Of a stretch of 18,711 nucleotides of DNA, positions 8,227-15,561 are shown piece after piece. The translations under genes and the position numbers were made by a program. Every line of letters starts with the position of its first letter. The first letter of the stretch is position 1. A model generated the notes under the pieces. It was not told where the DNA came from, did not search any database, and saw only the letters and a program-made list of their open reading frames with translations. Source of the DNA: DATNNN01 sp035601815 (lineage in GTDB: Bacteria > Pseudomonadota > Alphaproteobacteria > Rhizobiales > Xanthobacteraceae); the NCBI GenBank assembly GCA_035601815.1, contig DATNNN010000042.1, positions 1 to 18,711 of the forward strand, written 5' to 3'.

Positions 8227-8740
8227 TCGCGTCCCATTTCGCCTAACCGCCGTGGCGCTGCTCGCGGCCGCGGTCGGCGGCTGTTTTCAGCCCCTCTACG
8301 GTGATCGCTCCCTGACCGGTGGATCGAGCGTCCGCGACGCCATGCGCGATGTCGAGGTGGCCGCCGTCGACGGCCGCGTCGCCCAGGAAGTGCGCAACGA
8401 CCTGATCTTCGAGCTGACCGGCGGCGAGGGCAACCCGGTTGGCGCGCCCTATCGCATTACGATGACCGTCTCCACCGGCACGTTCTATCCGGTGATCGAC
8501 CTCACCGTCGGCCGCCCCTCGGCCGAGACCGTTTCGCTCGACGTGACCTACCGGGTGGAGGACGTCGCCAACAAGAAGATCGTGCTTACCGAAAAGGCGC
8601 TCGCCCGCGTCACCGTCGACCGCAGCCAGCAGCGCTTCGCCCGGGTCCGCGCTATCCGCGACGCCGAGAACCGCGCCGCCAAGGTGGCGGCCGAGCAGAT
8701 CCGCTCGCGCATCGCCGCCTTCTTCCTCACCCGCACCTAA
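8213..8740 (+). CDS. lptE: LPS-assembly lipoprotein LptE
   Basis: LptE is an outer-membrane lipoprotein that plugs the LptD barrel and helps insert lipopolysaccharide. The 175-residue product has a type II signal peptide with hydrophobic core (about 11-21) and lipobox VGGC, giving lipidated C24, followed by FQPLYG, a typical LptE mature start. The remainder (MTVSTGTFYPVIDLTVGRPS, LDVTYRVED, AAEQIRSRIAAFF) fits the alpha/beta LptE fold. The ATG at 8213 overlaps the end of leuS by 14 bp, with AGAGGA at 8201-8206, six bases upstream. The overlap and conserved order indicate an operon with leuS and holA. The call rests on the lipobox, length and synteny, as family sequence conservation is low. 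Confidence 0.92.
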   Translation: MSWLDRVPFRLTAVALLAAAVGGCFQPLYGDRSLTGGSSVRDAMRDVEVAAVDGRVAQEVRNDLIFELTGGEGNPVGAPYRITMTVSTGTFYPVIDLTVGRPSAETVSLDVTYRVEDVANKKIVLTEKALARVTVDRSQQRFARVRAIRDAENRAAKVAAEQIRSRIAAFFLTRT

Positions 8741-8753
8741 AGGACGCATCGCG

Positions 8754-9784
8754 GTGGTGGCGCTGCGCGCGAGCGAGGTGGAAGCCTTCCTCGCCGATCC
8801 TGATCTGAAGCGCCCTGTGATTCTGATATACGGGCCGGATCTTGGCCTGGTGCGCGAGCGCGCGGACGCCATCGTGCAAGCCGCCGCTCCCGGTGCCGAT
8901 CCGTTCGCCGTCGTGCCGCTCGAGGGCGACACCATCGCCGCCGATCCCGGCCGCCTTATCGACGAGGCGCGCACCATCGGCTTGTTCGGCGGCAAGCGCG
9001 TGATCCGCGTGCGTGCCGGCGGCAAGAGCTTCAACGACGCGCTCGAGACGCTGCTCGAGAACCCCCCGGCCGACGCGATCGTGGTCATCGAGGCAGGCGA
9101 GCTCAGGCGCAACGCGCCGCTGCGCACGCTCTGCGAAGGCTCGAAGCAGGCACTGGTGATCGCCTGCTACGCCGACAGCGAGCGCGACCTCGTGCGCCTG
9201 GTGGAACGCACGTTCGCCGCCAGCGGAACCAAGATCGACTCCGAGGCGCGTGACGCTCTCGTCGGCTTGATCGGTGCCGACCGCCTGGCCACCCGGGCGG
9301 AACTCGAGAAGCTCGCGCTCTATGCCTCCGGCAGCGACCGCATCACGCTCGACGACGTGCGCGCCGTCATCGCCGATGCGTCGGCGCTCGCGCTCGACGA
9401 CGTAGTCGACGCGGCGGCGGCCGGGGAGCCGCAGGCGGCGCTCGTGGCCCTCGCCAAGGCCCGCAACGCCGGCATTCTCGCCAGCGTGGTGATCGGCGCC
9501 ATGATCCGTCATGTCGCCCATCTCCACCGCCTGCGGCTTGGCGTCGACCAGGGCGAAAGCATCGCGCGGGTAATGGAGCGCTCGTATCCGAAGGTGCATT
9601 TTCGCCGCGAGGCGCGCTTCGTCCGCGCGGTCGAACGCATGAGCGCCGACGCCCTGGAACGCAATCTCATGAGCCTGGGACAGGCATCGTTGGCGGCGCG
9701 GCAGAACGCCGATCTCGCCGATGCCATCGCCGAGCGCGCCCTGCTCGCCATTAGCCGCGGCGGCGCTGGCCGCCGGCGTAGCGC

Positions 9785-9788
<4 letters not shown>
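8754..9788 (+). CDS. holA: DNA polymerase III subunit delta
   Basis: HolA is the wrench subunit of the clamp loader that opens the beta sliding clamp. The 344-residue product has normal length. Recognisable pieces are the start MVALRASEVEAFL, PVILIYGPDLGLVRERAD (an ancestral P-loop-like region without Walker lysine/threonine, as expected for delta), GLFGGKRVIRV, the LEKLALYASG helix of the AAA+ lid, and a C-terminal collar domain rich in Ala and Arg. The start is GTG at 8754 (another GTG follows at 8757), with AGGA at 8741-8744. It lies 13 bp after lptE. Its TAG stop shares a CTAG with the stop of the convergent parB, a four-base overlap. Confidence 0.96.
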
Positions 9789-10660
<872 letters not shown>

Positions 10661-10736
10661 GCTCAAGCTTCACCTTCCCGCACCCGTGGGCGCGACGCTG
10701 GATCGCCACAACCTGACAGCAATAGGAATACATTCA

Positions 10737-11564
10737 TCATGCGGCCGCGAGCGCCCGTTCGCGCTGGACGATCTCCGACGCAAGCTTGAGGTAGGCCTGG
10801 CTGCCCGAGCATTTCAGGTCGTAGAGCAGAACCGGCTTGCCGTAGGATGGCGCCTCGGAGACGCGCACGTTGCGCGGGATGATCGTGTCGTAGACCTTGT
10901 TGCCCATGTACTGGCGCACGTCGGCGACCACCTGATCGGAGAGGTTGTTGCGCCGGTCGTACATGGTCAGCACGATTCCGTGGATGGTAAGCCCGGGATT
11001 GAAATTCACCCTCACCTGCTCCACCGTCTTCAGGAGCTGCGACAGGCCTTCGAGCGCGAAGAACTCGCACTGCAGCGGCACCAGAATCGCGTCGGCCGCG
11101 GCCATGGCGTTGATCGTCACGAGGTTGAGCGACGGGGGGCAGTCGACGAGCACGTAGGTGTACCCGTCGGTGGCATCGTCGCTCTGATCCGCGCGCGGCA
11201 CGGAAAGCTCCGCGAGCGCATTCTTCAAGCGATAGGCGCGATCACGCTCCTGCGCGATTTCGAGCTCGAAGCCGGAGAGATCGAGCGTCGAGGGTGCGAT
11301 ATGGAGTCGCGGCACCGCCGTCGGCAATGCCGCGTCGCTCATCCGGATCTCGCCGGTGAGCACGTGGTAGGTCGAGCGCTTGCGATTCTTGTGCTCGATG
11401 CCGAGGCCGGTCGAGGCGTTGCCCTGCGGATCGAGATCGACGATGAGCACCCGCTCGCCGATCGCCGCGAGCGCGGTGCCGAGGTTGATCGCGGTGGTCG
11501 TCTTGCCGACGCCGCCCTTCTGATTCGCGAGCGCGAGGACGCGAGGCGACTTTCGCTGAATCAT
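10737..11564 (-). CDS. parA: Chromosome-partitioning ATPase ParA
   Basis: ParA is a Walker-type ATPase that binds DNA non-specifically when ATP-bound and moves the ParB-parS complex. The 275-residue product carries the deviant Walker A KGGVGKTT (16-23) with signature lysine K16, the A' motif IVDLDPQGNAS (41-51), Walker B YVLVDCPPS (137-145) and the C-terminal PRNVRVSEAPSYGKPV. There is no N-terminal DNA-binding extension, so it is of the chromosomal (Soj) type rather than a plasmid ParA. The ATG overlaps the rsmG stop as ATGA (11561-11564), and GGAGAGG lies about 7 bases upstream, so translation coupled to rsmG is likely. About 76 bp separate it from parB. Confidence 0.98.
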   Translation of the reverse strand: MIQRKSPRVLALANQKGGVGKTTTAINLGTALAAIGERVLIVDLDPQGNASTGLGIEHKNRKRSTYHVLTGEIRMSDAALPTAVPRLHIAPSTLDLSGFELEIAQERDRAYRLKNALAELSVPRADQSDDATDGYTYVLVDCPPSLNLVTINAMAAADAILVPLQCEFFALEGLSQLLKTVEQVRVNFNPGLTIHGIVLTMYDRRNNLSDQVVADVRQYMGNKVYDTIIPRNVRVSEAPSYGKPVLLYDLKCSGSQAYLKLASEIVQRERALAAA

Positions 11565-12235
11565 GGCGCGGCCTCTCCACTGCGGCCCACATCACTGCGA
11601 CGCGATACACTTTCGATGACGACGATCCGGCCGCGAGAATCAGTCAGGCTGGGCACGATCGTTGAATTGAGGGTCCAAGATTTAGTAGTCTCCGTCAATT
11701 CCTCCCCAACATGTTGAGTTTTAAGGAAAATTCCCTTTGCCCCCTGCCCCAAGAGCGGCGCGGCGAGGTCGATCAGCCTCGGAAGCGGCGCCAGCGCCCG
11801 CGCAGTCACCACATCGATTTTGCCCAGCCGTTTCGCAGCCGACTCGATGCGCTCGTGGTGGACTTTTGCCGCTGCGCCAGTGACTCGGGCCGCCTCGCGC
11901 AGAAACGCCGCCTTGCGCGTGTCGCTCTCTATGAGATGCATGAGCCAGCCCGGTTCTTTCGCGCGCGCAATCGCCAGGACGAGACCCGGAAACCCCCCAC
12001 CCGTCCCGAGGTCCGCCCAGGTCTTGGCATCGTATGCGAGATCGAGGAGCTGCAGGCTATCGGCGATGTGGCGCGTCCACAGGTTTGGCAAGGTCGACGG
12101 CGCCACGAGCTGCACCGCGCGCTGCCACTTGAGGAATAGCGGCGCGAACGCGTCGAGCCGCTCCAATGTTTCACGTGAAACCAGGACAATCCGCAGGGCG
12201 GCGGCACGGTCCGCCGCCAGGCGCTCCGCGTTCAT
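11561..12235 (-). CDS. rsmG: 16S rRNA (guanine527-N7)-methyltransferase RsmG
   Basis: RsmG (GidB) uses S-adenosylmethionine to form m7G527 in the 530 loop of 16S rRNA; its loss gives low-level streptomycin resistance in several bacteria. The 224-residue product has the SAM-binding DLGTGGGFPG (75-84), RHIADSLQLL upstream of it, VVTARALAPL (catalytic-side motif) and FLKTQHVGEEL. The C-terminus after about residue 205 is a low-conservation tail. Its ATG overlaps the mnmG stop as ATGA, and its own stop overlaps the parA ATG the same way. A parS site lies inside the gene: codons for V19-S20-R21-E22-T23 are written by the parS palindrome, so the protein sequence is constrained by segregation. Confidence 0.97.
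   Translation of the reverse strand: MNAERLAADRAAALRIVLVSRETLERLDAFAPLFLKWQRAVQLVAPSTLPNLWTRHIADSLQLLDLAYDAKTWADLGTGGGFPGLVLAIARAKEPGWLMHLIESDTRKAAFLREAARVTGAAAKVHHERIESAAKRLGKIDVVTARALAPLPRLIDLAAPLLGQGAKGIFLKTQHVGEELTETTKSWTLNSTIVPSLTDSRGRIVVIESVSRRSDVGRSGEAAP
12167..12182. promoter_or_regulatory. parS: parS site within rsmG (one mismatch)
   Basis: The sequence is TGTTTCACGTGAAACC, which matches the bacterial parS consensus TGTTTCACGTGAAACA at 15 of 16 positions; only the last base breaks the palindrome. It is the nucleation site for ParB. It sits inside the start of rsmG and about 1.5 kb upstream of parB. Position and sequence fit the known habit of parS lying near parAB in origin-proximal DNA. 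Confidence 0.93.
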
Positions 12236-14079
12236 CCGGCGCGGGCGGCGTGGACGGCGACCAGCGCCAGCGCCGCCGGTGTCATACCGTCGATGCGGTT
12301 CGCCTGGCCGAGCGTGCGCGGACGCACCTGCCCGAGCTTTTGGCGGAGCTCGTTCGACAGGCCCGGAATTCCTTCGTAGTCCAGCGCGCCGGGAAGCTCC
12401 GCTGCTTCGTCGCGCCGGAAGCGCTCCACGTCCGCCGCCTGGCGATCGAGATAGACTGCGTACTTGGCGTCGGTTTCGAGCTGGGTCGCGATCGTTGGAT
12501 CGAGCGCGCCGAACTCGGGCCAGATGCGGGCGATGTCGGCGATGCCGTGCTTGGGATAAGACAACAGGTCATAGGCGGTGCGCCTTTGGCCGTCGCGGTT
12601 CAGTACGAGTCCGAATCGAGCGGCCTCGTCGGGGGTGAGCGAAACCGACTGCGCGCGAGTCCGGGCTGATTCGAGCGCGACGATTCGGTCGCCAAATTTC
12701 TTCCGCCGCTCCGGCCCGACGCACCCGAGCTCGATGCCCTTCGGCGTCAGCCGCTGGTCGGCGTTGTCGGCGCGCAGCGTCAGGCGATACTCGGCCCGCG
12801 ACGTGAACATGCGGTAGGGCTCGGCGACGCCCCGGGTCACGAGATCATCGATCATGACCCCCAGGTAGGCCTCCGCCCGGTCGAACACGACCCCGGCGCC
12901 GCCAGCCGCCCGGCGGGCGGCGTTCAAGCCGGCCACCAACCCCTGGGCGGCGGCTTCCTCATAACCGGTGGTGCCGTTGATCTGGCCCGCGAGGTACAGC
13001 CCGGCCACGCGCTTGGTTTCCAGGGTAGGGGCAAGCTCCCGCGGGTCTACGTGGTCGTATTCGATGGCGTAGCCCGGCCGCATGATGTGCACATGCTCGA
13101 GCCCCGGAATGGTCGCCACTAGCGCCGCCTGGACTTCCTCGGGCAGCGAGGTGGAGATGCCGTTGGGATAGACCGTGGGGTCGTCGAGCCCTTCCGGCTC
13201 GAGGAAAATCTGGTGCCCGGTGCGATCGCCGAAGCGCACGATCTTGTCCTCGATCGACGGGCAATAGCGCGGGCCACGGCTCCGGATCTGACCCGAATAC
13301 ATGGGCGAACGGTGGACGTTTCTGCGAATGAGCTCGTGGGTCGCGGGCAGGGTACGCGTGATGGCGCAGGCGACTTGGCGGTTTTCGATACGGTCGGTGA
13401 GGGCGGAAAACGGCTCCGGCGGCTCGTCGCCGAGTTGGCGCTCGAGGCCCGCCCAGTCGATGGTACGGCCGTCGAGGCGAGGGGGCGTGCCGGTCTTAAG
13501 GCGGGCGAGCGCGAAGCCGAACCGGGCGAGCGTCGTAGACAAGCCGAGGGCAGGGGCTTCCCCAACCCGGCCGGCAGGGATCTGGCGCTCGCCGATGTGG
13601 ATCAGACCGCACAGGAAGGTGCCGGTCGTCAGGACCACCGCCCCGGCGAAAAACTCCTGGCCGTCCGCGAGCCGCACACCCGTGACCGCTGCTCCATCGA
13701 CGAGAAGGTCGTCAGCCTCACCCTCGATCACGGTAAGCCCGGGCGTATCGTTGATCGCCCGCTGCATGGCAGCGGCGTAAAGCTTGCGGTCTGCCTGCGC
13801 GCGCGGACCACGCACCGCCGGCCCCTTGCGCCGATTGAGCACTCGGAACTGGATGCCCGCCCGGTCCGCCACGCGGCCCATAAGTCCGTCCAGAGCATCG
13901 ATCTCGCGCACCAGGTGCCCCTTGCCGAGGCCGCCGATGGCCGGATTGCACGACATGGCGCCCACGGTGGCGAGGCGATGGGTGACGAGGGCGGTGGCAG
14001 CACCGAGGCGCGCGGCTGCCGCCGCGGCTTCACAGCCCGCGTGCCCTCCGCCCACGACGATGACGTCAAAGGTCCCCAT
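12232..14079 (-). CDS. mnmG: tRNA uridine-5-carboxymethylaminomethyl modification enzyme MnmG (GidA)
   Basis: MnmG is an FAD enzyme that, in a complex with the GTPase MnmE, installs the (carboxymethyl)aminomethyl group on wobble U34 of certain tRNAs. The 615-residue product is of normal length. It shows the FAD-binding GGGHAG (10-15), catalytic-type cysteines C44 in SCNPAIGGLGKGH and C273 in GPRYCPSIEDKI, the second family signature AGQINGTTGYEEAAAQG, and the C-terminal MnmE- and tRNA-binding helical domain (PGLSNELRQKLGQVRP). The ATG at 14079 is preceded by AGGA about 8 bases upstream. Its 114-bp upstream gap carries a perfect parS and a CtrA-type box. A GATTC (GANTC) overlaps the ribosome-binding area at 14085-14089. 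The gene ends in an ATGA overlap with rsmG. mnmE lies upstream on the same strand. Confidence 0.99.
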   Translation of the reverse strand: MGTFDVIVVGGGHAGCEAAAAAARLGAATALVTHRLATVGAMSCNPAIGGLGKGHLVREIDALDGLMGRVADRAGIQFRVLNRRKGPAVRGPRAQADRKLYAAAMQRAINDTPGLTVIEGEADDLLVDGAAVTGVRLADGQEFFAGAVVLTTGTFLCGLIHIGERQIPAGRVGEAPALGLSTTLARFGFALARLKTGTPPRLDGRTIDWAGLERQLGDEPPEPFSALTDRIENRQVACAITRTLPATHELIRRNVHRSPMYSGQIRSRGPRYCPSIEDKIVRFGDRTGHQIFLEPEGLDDPTVYPNGISTSLPEEVQAALVATIPGLEHVHIMRPGYAIEYDHVDPRELAPTLETKRVAGLYLAGQINGTTGYEEAAAQGLVAGLNAARRAAGGAGVVFDRAEAYLGVMIDDLVTRGVAEPYRMFTSRAEYRLTLRADNADQRLTPKGIELGCVGPERRKKFGDRIVALESARTRAQSVSLTPDEAARFGLVLNRDGQRRTAYDLLSYPKHGIADIARIWPEFGALDPTIATQLETDAKYAVYLDRQAADVERFRRDEAAELPGALDYEGIPGLSNELRQKLGQVRPRTLGQANRIDGMTPAALALVAVHAARAG

Positions 14080-14119
14080 GACCAGATTCCTGTACCAAGT
14101 GCGTGCAAACGGTCAAAGA

Positions 14120-14135
14120 TGTTTCACGTGAAACA
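14120..14135. promoter_or_regulatory. parS: Perfect parS site upstream of mnmG
   Basis: The 16-mer TGTTTCACGTGAAACA is an exact, perfectly palindromic copy of the canonical parS consensus bound by ParB. It lies in the 114-bp gap between mnmE and mnmG, 41 bp before the mnmG start codon and close to any promoter there. ParB spreading from it would cover the mnmG-rsmG-parA-parB region. Confidence 0.97.
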
Positions 14136-14167
14136 ACGCGCTCAAAAGGTTAACAAGTCTTAACGCG

Positions 14168-14183
14168 TTAACCTTCGGTTAAC
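14168..14183. promoter_or_regulatory. Candidate CtrA-binding box (TTAA-N7-TTAAC)
   Basis: TTAA-CCTTCGG-TTAAC at 14168-14183 matches the full CtrA consensus TTAA-N7-TTAAC of alphaproteobacteria. Because it is flanked by G at 14167, the arrangement GTTAACC-TTC-GGTTAAC is symmetric and reads as a full box on both strands. Two more TTAA tetramers lie at 14150 and 14160. TTAA is very rare in this GC-rich window. It sits upstream of mnmG and 33 bp from the perfect parS. Function is inferred. The same symmetry could form a 7-bp hairpin, but no T-run follows it on either strand. Confidence 0.6.
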
Positions 14184-14193
14184 CGTTAGGATT

Positions 14194-15561
14194 TCATTTA
14201 CCAACGCAGAAATTGCGGAAGATGGCGTCGAGAACCTCCTCCACGCCCACCGCCCCGGTAACACGGCCAAGCGCTCGCGCGGCGAGCCGCAGCTCCTCCG
14301 CGAACAATTCTTCCTGGCCTGCCACAGCGATTTGCAGCGCGCTCCCGAGCCGCTCTACCGCTTCCTTGAGCGCATGTCGCTGCCGCTCGCGCGTCACCAG
14401 CGCCGGCTCGCCGGCGAGCGCCGAGGCCTCGCGCGCGAGCAGCGCGATCAATTCGTCCATGCCCGCGCCGGTCTTTGCCGATATCCGAATCGATCCTTGT
14501 TCCGACAACGTTCGTTGCGCCTCCGAATCGAGAACGTCGCTTTTTGTCCACACCTCGATCGAGCGTTCGCTAGTGGCGGCCCTCTCTGGCGCCCCGCCGG
14601 ATGCATCGATGAGCCACAGAACGAGATCCGCCGACTGTGCTCGTGCCAGAGCCCGGCGCACCCCCTCCGCCTCCACCGGATCGCTCGTGTCACGCACGCC
14701 GGCGGTGTCCACCAGCACCACGGGCACGCCAGCGAGATCGAGCGCCACCTCGATTGCGTCCCGCGTGGTGCCGGGCAGCGCCGAGACGATCGCCACCTCG
14801 CGTGCGGCGAGACGATTGAGCAGCGTCGACTTCCCCACGTTGGGGGCGCCGGCGATCGCCACGACGAATCCATCGCGCAATCGCTCGCCACGGCGGCCAT
14901 CGTCGAGCGCGCGCTTGATCTCCTCGCCAAGCTCACGGGCAATCTCCGCCGCGGGCGCGAGCAGGTTCTGCGGCACGTCGCCCTCATCGGAAAAATCGAT
15001 GGCCGCTTCCACGAGCGACATCGCCTCGATCAGCCGGGCGCGCCACGCCTCGACCTCGCGCGACAGCGCGCCGCGGTATTGTGCCATGGCCTGACGGCGC
15101 TGCGCCGCGGTCTCCGCCGCGACCAGATCGCCGAGGCCCTCCACCGCAGCAAGATCGAGCTTGTTGTTGGCAAGCGCCCGGCGCGTGAATTCGCCCGCCT
15201 GTGCCGGTCGAAATCCATCAATAGCGCCAAATACTTGAAAGACGGCGGAAAGAATGGCGCGGCCGCCATGCAGGTGCAGCTCCGCCACGTCCTCGCCGGT
15301 TTCGCTTCCCGGCGCCGGAAACCAGAGCACGAGTCCGTCGTCGATCACGTCACCGCTCGCCGGTTCACGAAAGGTTGCACGGCTCGCCCGGCGCGGTTCG
15401 GGAATCGTTCCCGCTATCGTTTCGAGTCCGATTCGAGCCTTCGGTCCGCTGATGCGCACCACTGCGATCGCCGATGGCACGCGGCCGCTCGACAGCGCAT
15501 AGATCGTGTCGTCCGAAACCGGCGGACGTGGCGGACGTTTCTCCATGTTAGGAACATCCAT
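14194..15561 (-). CDS. mnmE: tRNA uridine-5-carboxymethylaminomethyl(34) GTPase MnmE (TrmE)
   Basis: MnmE is a potassium-activated GTPase that binds a folate C1 donor and, with MnmG, modifies wobble U34 of tRNA. Numbered from the ATG at 15561 it has 455 residues. The N-terminal folate-binding domain (about 18-135) includes AIAVVRISGP and ELHLHGG. Helical parts flank the G domain, which has G1 GAPNVGKS (238-245), G2 near PGTTRDAI, G3 DTAGVR (285-290) and a G4 of T-K-S-D form instead of N-K-x-D. The C-terminus is FCVGK, with the invariant Cys452 (usual form C-I-G-K). An ATG at 15546 would remove five residues. The 15561 start has a GAGGCGG about 9 bases upstream but shares a CATG with the ATG of the divergent DUF255 gene. 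The first residues before about 18 are a short Pro/Arg-rich extension. Confidence 0.97.
   Translation of the reverse strand: MDVPNMEKRPPRPPVSDDTIYALSSGRVPSAIAVVRISGPKARIGLETIAGTIPEPRRASRATFREPASGDVIDDGLVLWFPAPGSETGEDVAELHLHGGRAILSAVFQVFGAIDGFRPAQAGEFTRRALANNKLDLAAVEGLGDLVAAETAAQRRQAMAQYRGALSREVEAWRARLIEAMSLVEAAIDFSDEGDVPQNLLAPAAEIARELGEEIKRALDDGRRGERLRDGFVVAIAGAPNVGKSTLLNRLAAREVAIVSALPGTTRDAIEVALDLAGVPVVLVDTAGVRDTSDPVEAEGVRRALARAQSADLVLWLIDASGGAPERAATSERSIEVWTKSDVLDSEAQRTLSEQGSIRISAKTGAGMDELIALLAREASALAGEPALVTRERQRHALKEAVERLGSALQIAVAGQEELFAEELRLAARALGRVTGAVGVEEVLDAIFRNFCVGK

Noticed and set aside
14085..14089. GATTC (CcrM-type GANTC) over the mnmG ribosome-binding area as a methylation switch
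   Set aside because: GANTC pentamers occur many times across the window, so a single one carries little weight.
14160..14183. Intrinsic terminator after mnmE
   Set aside because: The inverted repeat is AT-rich and short and is not followed by a T-run in the mnmE direction; the CtrA-box reading fits better.
14080..14193. Replication origin in the mnmE-mnmG gap
   Set aside because: Only 114 bp, with no DnaA-box-like TTATCCACA sequences and no long AT-rich unwinding stretch, despite parS and the TTAA cluster.
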